A DNA stretch of 5,086 nucleotides, from positions 2,851 through 7,936 of the forward strand of contig JACNFL010000189.1 of NCBI GenBank assembly GCA_014384685.1. Direction: 5' to 3'. The notes below the pieces were generated by a model, which made no database searches, was not told the DNA's origin, and saw only the letters and a list, made by a program, of their open reading frames with translations. Each line of letters starts with the position of its first letter. Position 1 is the first letter of the stretch. Of the stretch, positions 1 to 5,086 are shown piece by piece. The translations under genes were made by a program, and so were the position numbers. This stretch comes from Methanobacteriota archaeon. Lineage in GTDB: Archaea; Thermoplasmatota; Poseidoniia; Poseidoniales; Thalassarchaeaceae.

Positions 1-142
1 CTACAGAGTTAGAGAACGCTTTTGAAGAATCAGCTACAGAGTTAGAGAACGCTTTGGAAGAATCAGCTACAGAGTTAGAGAACGCTTTGGAAGAATCAGC
101 TACAGAGTTAGAGAACGCTTTGGAAGAATCAGCTACAGAGTT
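1..142 (+). repeat. 33-bp tandem repeat array within the coding sequence
   Basis: Four full 33-bp units occupy 3-35, 36-68, 69-101 and 102-134. The first eight bases of a fifth unit follow at 135-142, and the last bases of a preceding unit sit at 1-2, so the array continues to the left. Units 2-4 are identical. Unit 1 differs by one base at 23 (T instead of G, Phe for Leu). The unit length is a multiple of three, so copy-number changes keep the reading frame. Near identity at the DNA level, including third codon positions, points to recent expansion or homogenisation. A second short duplication follows: the 11-mer AATGACGCTAT at 144-154 and 165-175, 21 bases (one heptad) apart. Confidence 0.95.
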
Positions 143-191
143 TAATGACGCTATGAATGAATTAAATGACGCTATCGAAGAACTTGAATAA
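1..191 (+). CDS. 3' end of an acidic 11-residue-repeat (hendecad) helical protein, partial
   Basis: The open frame runs in from the left edge (first full codon at base 3) to a TAA at 189-191, giving the last 62 residues. It reads as four copies of the 11-mer TELENALEESA (the first copy has F in place of the second L), then an 18-residue tail, TEFNDAMNELNDAIEELE. Hydrophobic residues fall at L3, A6 and L7 with small S10, the a-d-e-h spacing of a hendecad coiled coil. In the tail the M/L/I/L spacing changes to ordinary heptads. The visible part has 23 Asp/Glu and no Lys or Arg. A long amphipathic helix or coiled coil is therefore likely. Start, signal peptide and any other domain lie outside the window, so function is unknown. 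A strong terminator 30 bases after the stop supports this as the true gene end. Alternatives are a structural, surface-spacer or membrane-adsorbing repeat protein. Confidence 0.8.
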   Translation, partial: TELENAFEESATELENALEESATELENALEESATELENALEESATEFNDAMNELNDAIEELE

Positions 192-600
192 TACAAGTTC
201 ATTTTTTTCGGGTAATAAATTAAAGATTGACATCGGTGATTATCGATTAGTCAATCTTTGTTTTTTTATAATTTTTTCTATTGGGCTCCTATACTGTTTT
301 TGCTTAAACGTTTTACCAAGCAGTATCAAAATAGCATCTTCTTATGAAGGGCTAAATGTTCAGTCTATAGGGCTAACCAGAGCATTTAATTCTGCTCTAA
401 ATGGCAATCATGAAGAGGCTGTGATTTTCAATAACCATTACTTTCCGGCCCTCTTGTGGATTTTTTTTCAATGCACTTTTCGGGGCTTTACATTATTATT
501 AATAAGACTTAAACTAGTATGTAAAGCTTATATTATACTAGATATTTTAATGTCTAGCATAAGCTTTATTATAATTTTTCATGTGTTTGTCAAACTCTGA
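166..600 (+). CDS. DUF2752-like small membrane protein, divergent, start doubtful, possibly a remnant
   Basis: This is a 144-codon frame with three hydrophobic segments (about residues 28-50, 92-113 and 120-143). Its middle, SIGLTRAFNSALNGNHEEAV (67-86), matches from memory the hallmark of DUF2752 membrane proteins, CPxCGLTRA...L.GD...A...NP, whose function is unknown. Both family cysteines are replaced: CPxCG reads V65-Q-S-I-G69. The only ATG (166) is a poor start. It lies 26 bases inside the upstream gene, is immediately preceded by an in-frame TAA (163-165), is part of a duplicated 11-mer, and precedes a strong terminator (222-267) located inside the frame. No in-frame ATG, GTG or TTG occurs between the terminator and the GLTR motif. 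G+C is about 31% (111 of 360 bases, 241-600) against roughly 48% in sampled stretches of the next gene. It could be a real, translationally coupled gene, or a 5'-truncated relic whose beginning was replaced by the repeat gene's end. Confidence 0.5.
   Translation: MTLSKNLNNTSSFFSGNKLKIDIGDYRLVNLCFFIIFSIGLLYCFCLNVLPSSIKIASSYEGLNVQSIGLTRAFNSALNGNHEEAVIFNNHYFPALLWIFFQCTFRGFTLLLIRLKLVCKAYIILDILMSSISFIIIFHVFVKL
222..267 (+). terminator. Rho-independent terminator of the repeat-protein gene
   Basis: AAAGATTGAC (222-231) and GTCAATCTTT (250-259) form a perfect 10-bp inverted repeat. A further 4-bp inner stem, ATCG (232-235) with CGAT (244-247), closes an 8-base loop and leaves a 2-base bulge (248-249). 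One G follows, then seven T (261-267) and more T-rich sequence. It begins 30 bases after the TAA at 189-191, the expected place for the end of the repeat-gene transcript. It lies inside the overlapping frame 166-600, which bears on whether that frame is expressed. Confidence 0.88.
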
Positions 601-653
601 ATTACACAATTTATGATGTGTTTTACAACGACCACAAATAAATGCAGTCGATC

Positions 654-2057
654 TTATCTCACAAGCTTAAACGACTTCACATGATTGTCGCTTCTTAGTT
701 GTAAAATCATGGGCTGTGTGTTAATTGGTATGCGAAGCTCGTTTGAGAACTCGCCCATTTCCAATGTTCGACCATTTAAATCGTACAAAGTGTATGATGC
801 ATCTTCGCCTCTTAAAATCCACCCAGATTCATTGCTAGAAATTGTCCATGGGTTCTCTTCAAGTTCAACCCCCTCAACTTGGGAAGTTCCAGATATTTCG
901 CCTTTCAGGTAGTGCACAACGCCGTTCTCAGCGTTTTGATATGCCAGATGTATATACTCGCCATCATAGACAACGGAAGGGTAGCGGTTGTGTCCGCTCA
1001 AGCCTTCGGTCACGCTAACAACAGACATCTCTAAGGCTTGTGGACCGGCATCTGAAACGGCAACCATGACATTGTATCCGCCAGAGTTACGTTCCCAAGC
1101 TGCGACAAGCCAGTCTCCAGAACTAGAAATTGAAGGGTGGTTTTCTGAAGACGTATTGCCCGGGTCTATTTGGCCTGTTTCAAGAAATGTAAAAGCACTT
1201 AAATCTACAGAAGACCAGTAAACCCTGCTTCCATTGGGGGCAGACATATACGCAGAAATAAGTGTACCGTCTTCCATCACAGTAGATGATGTGCCGGACG
1301 CAGGACAAGCATTAATGACCCAATCGGTTTCATCAATATCAATAGCGTTGTCCCAATTAACACCGTCTGATGAGGCTGTAAGCCAGAAATCACGAATGTT
1401 GTCACCATTGGTTCTTACCACATTGTAATACATGCCCTCATGCCCAAAAGCATTTGAGGGACAGCACTCACAAACGCCAGGGGTAGCGATTGAGCCGCTT
1501 ATTGCGGGATCGAAAGCATCCAGATCGGAGTTGAAATGGAGGATCCCTTCTTCAGTAGGGTTTACACCTAATTTAAGAGCGACCCAAGGCAGCCCCTCGT
1601 CATTGAAAGCGACGTGTGGCATAAAATGATCTTCAGTTGCAGTAGGAGCGATGGCATAGGGCTCGCCCCAAGTGTGGCCATCGTCTTCGGAGATGACAAC
1701 AAAAGCTCCCGTAGCCCATTCCCCAAAAATTTGGTAACTCACAGCGACACGGTTCTCATACACAGCCATACGCGGCCCTTCCGATTCCCCCACCAAATAG
1801 ATATTCGTTTCAGTGACAATTTGAATGGGGTCTCCAAAGATTCCGTCTTCCATAATTGACAAATAAAGACCAGCGTTGTCACCAGTTTTACCATGTAACA
1901 CGATGGGGTTTCCCGCTTGATTAAGCGCAATACGTGTACACTTATTTCCGAATTCCTCAGAGGAAACATCAATAGGACTCTCCCACGTTATTGTTGGTTG
2001 AGCGACTACAGTACTTAATGCCAAACAAAACACGCCTAAAGTTATAATAGTTTTCAT
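654..2057 (-). CDS. Secreted sialidase-like (BNR/Asp-box) beta-propeller with CxCC motif and T9SS sorting domain
   Basis: The product is 467 residues from ATG at 2057. A signal peptide (about 1-19, cleavage near VVAQ) leads into a repetitive beta-rich region (about 22-390) of the sialidase/BNR propeller type. It has a clear Asp box, SEDDGHTW (123-130), and a weaker one, SSDGVNW (229-235). C196-E-C198-C199-P, IRDFWLTASSDG (221-232) and INACPASG (248-255) recall a recurrent subgroup of sialidase-like proteins with CxCC...IRD...NACPxxGP signatures. Residues about 395-467 fit a T9SS type A C-terminal domain (YTLYDLNGR at 422-430, ending KSFKLVR), so export across the outer membrane and processing there are expected. 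I cannot identify the sialidase catalytic Arg triad, so enzyme activity and substrate are open. The upstream TTG at 2066 would only add three residues ahead of the signal peptide and was not chosen. It is divergent from the hydroxylase gene and convergent with the 166-600 frame. Confidence 0.88.
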   Translation of the reverse strand: MKTIITLGVFCLALSTVVAQPTITWESPIDVSSEEFGNKCTRIALNQAGNPIVLHGKTGDNAGLYLSIMEDGIFGDPIQIVTETNIYLVGESEGPRMAVYENRVAVSYQIFGEWATGAFVVISEDDGHTWGEPYAIAPTATEDHFMPHVAFNDEGLPWVALKLGVNPTEEGILHFNSDLDAFDPAISGSIATPGVCECCPSNAFGHEGMYYNVVRTNGDNIRDFWLTASSDGVNWDNAIDIDETDWVINACPASGTSSTVMEDGTLISAYMSAPNGSRVYWSSVDLSAFTFLETGQIDPGNTSSENHPSISSSGDWLVAAWERNSGGYNVMVAVSDAGPQALEMSVVSVTEGLSGHNRYPSVVYDGEYIHLAYQNAENGVVHYLKGEISGTSQVEGVELEENPWTISSNESGWILRGEDASYTLYDLNGRTLEMGEFSNELRIPINTQPMILQLRSDNHVKSFKLVR

Positions 2058-2064
2058 GAAGCAC

Positions 2065-2091
2065 AATTTACACCTTTATCAGATGTAATTT
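2065..2091. promoter_or_regulatory. Inverted repeat in the divergent intergenic gap, candidate operator
   Basis: The 40-bp gap 2058-2097 between two divergent start codons carries AATTTACA (2065-2072) and TGTAATTT (2084-2091). These arms pair at 7 of 8 positions (perfect core TTACA-N11-TGTAA) around an 11-base spacer. The position and symmetry suit a dimeric regulator controlling both genes. The sequence is AT-rich and the match short, so chance is possible. I found no good Bacteroidota promoter (TTG...TAnnTTTG) for either gene in the gap. Promoters may extend into the opposite coding regions. Confidence 0.3.
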
Positions 2092-2097
2092 CACCAT

Positions 2098-2922
2098 ATG
2101 GAAAATTTCATCGGATTTTTTGAGGACTTAGAGTCATGGCACAAGCTTGTTTGGATTGTAGTATGCCTAACTGGGGCTTTAAGCATTGAATCTTTAAGAC
2201 CCCTTTTTAAAGGAGGATTTAGAAGCTCGGCACACACGAAGACGAACCTCGTTTTTCTCGCAACACTCGTCTTAATCAATGTCACCGTGGGCGCCCTTAC
2301 TGTAGGACTTTTTATTTGGATTGAGGAGACAGGGTGGGGGCTTTTAAATATGGTGGAATGGCCCATTTGGGTAGAGCTAGTCGTTGCGGTTATGGCCTTT
2401 GATCTTATTTCTCAATACATCGCTCACCTGTTGGTTCACAGAGTGAAGTTTCTTTGGAGGATTCATCTCGTGCATCACAGTGATACGAAAGTGGATGCAA
2501 CGACAGGAACGAGATTGCATCCTTTGGATTTTCTTTCCAGAGAAAGTTTTGCGATTCTAGCGGTCTTTGTCATGGGAGCCCCTTTGGCCTTCTATATATT
2601 TTATAGAATCCTAACGATTGCATTTACATACTTCAATCACTCCAATGTAGGTCTTCCGTTAAGTGTGGATAAGGCCATTAGCTGGGTGATTATTTCTCCA
2701 AACACACACAAATTTCACCATCATTTTGAAGAACCATGGACGGATAGAAATTTTGGGAATATTTTCTCTATTTGGGACCGTATTTTCGGTACGTTTGCAT
2801 ACGGTGATGTAGACAAGATTAAATATGGTTTGGACGTAACGGATGACAGCAAATCCGATGATTTGGCCTATCAAATGATGCTTCCAATCAAAAACAATGG
2901 GCGTACAAAAATCAATCACTAA
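2098..2922 (+). CDS. Fatty acid hydroxylase / sterol desaturase superfamily membrane protein
   Basis: This 274-residue integral membrane protein has hydrophobic segments near 17-31, 50-74, 88-108, 150-175 and 192-200. It carries the histidine clusters of the di-iron fatty acid hydroxylase superfamily: H110-LLV-H114 (HX3H), H123-LV-H126-H127 (HX2HH, followed by SDTKVDATTGTRLHP) and H204-KF-H207-H208 (HX2HH), plus H181 in YFNHSN. The set is complete, so an active oxygen-dependent hydroxylase or desaturase is expected, with the iron site on the cytoplasmic face. Members act on fatty acids, sterols, carotenoids or ether lipids. The sequence does not tell me which. ATG 2098 is chosen because it gives a full-length N-terminus and lies 40 bp from the divergent gene. 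The thioesterase follows after only three bases, suggesting one transcript and a lipid role. Confidence 0.92.
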   Translation: MENFIGFFEDLESWHKLVWIVVCLTGALSIESLRPLFKGGFRSSAHTKTNLVFLATLVLINVTVGALTVGLFIWIEETGWGLLNMVEWPIWVELVVAVMAFDLISQYIAHLLVHRVKFLWRIHLVHHSDTKVDATTGTRLHPLDFLSRESFAILAVFVMGAPLAFYIFYRILTIAFTYFNHSNVGLPLSVDKAISWVIISPNTHKFHHHFEEPWTDRNFGNIFSIWDRIFGTFAYGDVDKIKYGLDVTDDSKSDDLAYQMMLPIKNNGRTKINH

Positions 2923-2925
2923 GAC

Positions 2926-3321
2926 ATGAAATTACTCGCTACAAAGGTTTGTAAAAAACACGATTTAGGGGTGCATAACAATCTATTTGGAGGAACTATG
3001 CTGAGTTGGGTGGATGAGTCTGCTGTAGCATTTGTGAATGAGGTGTGTCACTGTCCCAACATGGTGACCCTTAAGATGGAAGAAGTTCTTTTCACATCGC
3101 CAGTGAAGGAAAACAATCTCATCAAGATTTATGGAGAGATTGTGAGTATTGGAAACAAGAGTATCACGGTACAAGTCAATGCCAGGAAGTTCAATGTGTA
3201 TAGTCACGAGGAGGCGGATGTATGTACGACTCGACTCATCTTTGTCAGACTAGACGATGATGGGACTCCAATCCCTATAGCCCAACACGTCAGAGACAAG
3301 AATCCAGGTAAGATTGGGTAA
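2926..3321 (+). CDS. YciA-like hotdog-fold acyl-CoA thioesterase
   Basis: This 131-residue single hotdog domain is of usual length for small bacterial acyl-CoA thioesterases. HNNLFGGTMLSWVDE (17-31) is the family's N-x-x-FGG-x-x-x-x-x-x-DE signature at the start of the central helix, with D30 in the place of the catalytic aspartate of YciA-type enzymes. VTLKMEEVLFTSPV (47-60) and IGNKSITVQVNARKFN (75-90) correspond to the conserved strands, and RLDDDGTPIPI (108-118) to the usual end of the domain. It should hydrolyse acyl-CoA to free acid and CoA in the cytoplasm. Chain-length preference cannot be read off. ATG 2926 lies three bases after the hydroxylase stop with no evident Shine-Dalgarno sequence, so translation is probably coupled to that gene. 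It converges with the YHYH gene with only 15 bases between stops. Confidence 0.88.
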   Translation: MKLLATKVCKKHDLGVHNNLFGGTMLSWVDESAVAFVNEVCHCPNMVTLKMEEVLFTSPVKENNLIKIYGEIVSIGNKSITVQVNARKFNVYSHEEADVCTTRLIFVRLDDDGTPIPIAQHVRDKNPGKIG

Positions 3322-3336
3322 TTTGAACCCACTCGT

Positions 3337-4485
3337 TTAGCAAAGACTGCCGAATAAGCTTAAGAAACTAAGCGCATCATAAACGGTTACCACTCCATCT
3401 CCGTCAACATCTCCGCTACAAGATGAAGTACATCCGAAATCGCTTAATATTAATAAGAGATCGGCGATTGTAAGAGCTCCATCTCCGTTAATATCACCTG
3501 TGCAGACATCGGTTTCTGGGTCATAGTGCGTTGCATTATTTGGAATAAGATTGTGTCCGGATTGAGGTCCTGTATTACCTGTTGCAACAGTTCCGAAGTA
3601 AGTGGGGCCTATGATATACGGATAAACAGGATCGAGATAGTCATTAATCGTGATGAAATAGGAGTAAATCCCTTCAGGATAATCGGGTGTAATACAGAAC
3701 CGTCCATTGTGTTCATCTAAGTCTCCAGACCCTTCGATATACTCATAATCCTCTATAAAACTACCTATGGGATATTGAGAATTAACAGTTGGCCCGTATT
3801 GATACGTGGGCAATGTGGTCCCGTCGGAAAGTGTTTGCCTCGTGCTGATATTCCGCAGTTGTTGTCCGCTCTGCATTCTCGCGATTGCAGAATTTGGGTC
3901 CAGTGGGTTTGCATATCCATAAGCCCCATAAATAGGGTAACCGTCAAAGGCGTAACCGACAATGGGGGAGTGGTTTGCTTCATCAGAATCGTTGTACAAA
4001 CACGTCGGGTTTACATGGTGGTGATATTCTCCATTTCCAGCAGGATGTCCTAAACAAGCGTCAAACGAACTCCCTTCAAACAAGTAAGCATCTTGAAACC
4101 AAACTCCTTGATTGTTAAATGAGAAAGCATCTTTTGCATTAAATATCGACACCCCATTACGCCAAACCCCAATATGTCCCAACCCCGTATTTATTAATGT
4201 TCCTGTATTCTCTTGGGGATTAAACGTTATTCGAAAACAGAAATCTTGGTTGGCAGGGGTATTTGGATTTCCTGCCCATGGGCCGATATCGTATCCCGGG
4301 ATACACGTACATGAAACAAAGGCGAAATTTGAGGTATAATCCACAGACTGTACATTCGAAAGCTCCCCGAAGTATCCAGTTGAATTGTCAGTATTAATAA
4401 CCCACGAAGTAATTGTAGGTGATAGCTGAGCTTGGGAGCTTAGCGATACAATGATTAATAAATTAAATAATAGACATCTAGTCAT
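3337..4485 (-). CDS. Secreted YHYH-domain protein with C-terminal double EF-hand (dockerin-like) module
   Basis: The product is 382 residues from ATG at 4485. Residues 1-20 are a signal peptide (hydrophobic LLFNLLIIVSL, then SQAQ). The YHYH domain spans about 95-300: DACLGHPAGNGEYHHH (142-157), HSPIVGYAFDGYPIYGAYGY (172-191), GRFCITPDYPEGIYSYFIT (261-279) and YPYIIGPTYFG (288-298). The name-giving YHYH reads Y154-H-H-H157 here. Residues 328-382 carry two complete calcium loops, DINGDGALTIAD (331-342) and DVDGDGVVTVYD (359-370), four cysteines, and the end FGSLC. The biochemical role of YHYH domains is not established; the His/Asp-rich core hints at metal binding. An in-frame GTG at 4518 would put 11 residues before the signal peptide and overlap the upstream gene, so ATG 4485 is preferred. 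It starts 10 bases after that gene's stop, behind an AT-rich leader, and is probably co-transcribed with it. Confidence 0.9.
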   Translation of the reverse strand: MTRCLLFNLLIIVSLSSQAQLSPTITSWVINTDNSTGYFGELSNVQSVDYTSNFAFVSCTCIPGYDIGPWAGNPNTPANQDFCFRITFNPQENTGTLINTGLGHIGVWRNGVSIFNAKDAFSFNNQGVWFQDAYLFEGSSFDACLGHPAGNGEYHHHVNPTCLYNDSDEANHSPIVGYAFDGYPIYGAYGYANPLDPNSAIARMQSGQQLRNISTRQTLSDGTTLPTYQYGPTVNSQYPIGSFIEDYEYIEGSGDLDEHNGRFCITPDYPEGIYSYFITINDYLDPVYPYIIGPTYFGTVATGNTGPQSGHNLIPNNATHYDPETDVCTGDINGDGALTIADLLLILSDFGCTSSCSGDVDGDGVVTVYDALSFLSLFGSLC

Positions 4486-4495
4486 TAAAAATGGA

Positions 4496-5086
4496 TTAAC
4501 ACAGGCTTCCAAACGCACTGAGTACTAAAAGCACATCGGTTACTGTCACAGAACCATCCCCATCAACATCTGCCGTGCAGGCTGAAGTGCACCCAAACTC
4601 ACTAAGAACAATTAGGAGGTCAGCCACAGTTATCGATCCATCGCCATTTACATCGTTGGGACAAGAACAACTTTCGTAATCGCATGATCCATCATCTAAG
4701 GTAGCTGTCGAGTCGTAGTTACAAGCGGTTGTGTCTGTACATCCAGGCACGTCTGGCTCACCACCACTAATGCAGAAGGTGTCTTCACCATAATATGATC
4801 CGTCACCGCTGGCTGCTGAATCAAGATCTCCCGAATCAATGACTTCACCAGATACTGAACTTATGATTGTATAAATAGCTCCATTCCATCCGTCTCCATA
4901 ACTGTCATTCATAACAAAAGTATAACAACCGTTACCCATGCATAGATCTATACTCCCCGTCGTTCCATCAACTATAATCCCACCATCTTCTTGAACAATA
5001 GACCAAGATATTTCTTGGTCCCATGATCCACCACCAACAGTAACAGTTATACCCGTTCCGCCGAGAATGCAAGAACCATCATCAAT
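4496..5086 (-). CDS. Secreted Cys-rich repeat protein with C-terminal double EF-hand module, 5' end missing
   Basis: The frame is open from the right edge to a TAA at 4496-4498, giving 196 residues of a longer protein. The visible part starts with IDDGSC, the end of a GCTDxxACNYD...DDGSC unit. A roughly 100-residue beta-rich region follows, with GGGSWDQEISWSI (18-30) and CYTFVMNDSYGDGWNGA (54-70). Next comes a complete Cys-rich unit, GCTDTTACNYD (115-125) to DDGSC (131-135). The last 55 residues hold two full calcium loops, DVNGDGSITVAD (145-156) and DVDGDGSVTVTD (173-184), ending FGSLC. These units are common in exported proteins of Flavobacteriales and relatives. Function is unknown; a surface, adhesive or protease-associated accessory role is possible. 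The ATG at 4939 falls inside the conserved region and is not the start. No T9SS type A tail is present; the EF-hand module takes its place. Confidence 0.85.
   Translation of the reverse strand: MDDGSCILGGTGITVTVGGGSWDQEISWSIVQEDGGIIVDGTTGSIDLCMGNGCYTFVMNDSYGDGWNGAIYTIISSVSGEVIDSGDLDSAASGDGSYYGEDTFCISGGEPDVPGCTDTTACNYDSTATLDDGSCDYESCSCPNDVNGDGSITVADLLIVLSEFGCTSACTADVDGDGSVTVTDVLLVLSAFGSLC

Noticed and set aside
1..142. Direct repeats that might be taken for a CRISPR array
   Set aside because: The 33-bp units abut with no spacers and read through as one protein frame.
601..653. Terminator between the convergent ends at 600 and 654
   Set aside because: Only 4-bp stems can be drawn and no T tract follows; nothing convincing is present.
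685..1859. Several open frames on the + strand opposite the propeller gene
   Set aside because: They are antisense to a well-supported gene, have no recognisable domains and show low-complexity shadow composition.
2048..2055. TAGTTTTC as a -7 box (TAnnTTTG) for the hydroxylase operon
   Set aside because: It lacks a TTG about 19 bases upstream and the last base of the box mismatches; such matches are frequent in AT-rich DNA.
2058..2066. TTG at 2064-2066 as the start of the propeller gene
   Set aside because: It adds only three residues before a good ATG that directly begins a signal peptide.
3315..3331. TGGGT-N7-ACCCA hairpin between the convergent thioesterase and YHYH genes as a bidirectional terminator
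   Set aside because: The stem is only 5 bp, overlaps the stop codon, and has no T tract on either strand.
4486..4518. GTG at 4516-4518 as the start of the YHYH gene
   Set aside because: It would place 11 polar residues ahead of the signal peptide and overlap the upstream gene's conserved C-terminus; ATG 4485 fits better.
4937..4939. ATG at 4939 as the start of the Cys-rich EF-hand protein
   Set aside because: The frame continues upstream to the window edge with recognisable family sequence (DDGSC, SWDQEISW), and the Met lies inside the conserved CMGNGCYTF stretch.

Overview
The window looks like a chromosomal stretch of a member of the Bacteroidota, most likely a (marine?) flavobacterium-like lineage. 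The evidence is a typical type IX secretion (T9SS) C-terminal sorting domain on one secreted protein, Cys-rich GCTDxxACNYD...DDGSC repeats and a DSYGDGWNG motif on another, EF-hand/dockerin-like C-termini, and AT-rich gene starts without clear Shine-Dalgarno sequences. The taxonomic call is inferred from protein style only.

Layout. Bases 1-191 (+) hold the 3' end of a gene for a very acidic 11-residue-repeat helical protein, encoded by a nearly perfect 33-bp tandem array. A strong intrinsic terminator follows at 222-267. Overlapping both, an AT-rich frame at 166-600 (+) resembles a DUF2752 small membrane protein, but it lacks the family's cysteines and has no convincing start, so it may be a remnant. 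Bases 654-2057 (-) encode a secreted sialidase-like beta-propeller with a CxCC motif and a T9SS tail. A 40-bp divergent gap separates it from a tight two-gene lipid-type operon on the + strand: a fatty acid hydroxylase/sterol desaturase superfamily membrane di-iron enzyme (2098-2922) and a YciA-like hotdog acyl-CoA thioesterase (2926-3321). Converging on it are two consecutive minus-strand genes: a partial secreted Cys-rich protein (4496 to beyond 5086) and a secreted YHYH-domain protein (3337-4485). These two end in closely related 55-residue double EF-hand modules with the same last five residues, FGSLC.

How the genes fit together. Three of the six genes encode exported proteins, with two different C-terminal tail types (T9SS type-A-like and EF-hand/FGSLC). 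The YHYH gene and its upstream neighbour are probably co-transcribed and exported to the same place. The hydroxylase and thioesterase are probably translationally coupled and act on fatty acyl or other lipid substrates. I see no CRISPR array, mobile element, tRNA or rRNA. The most unusual part is 1-600: a recently expanded repeat gene whose terminator sits inside the following overlapping frame.
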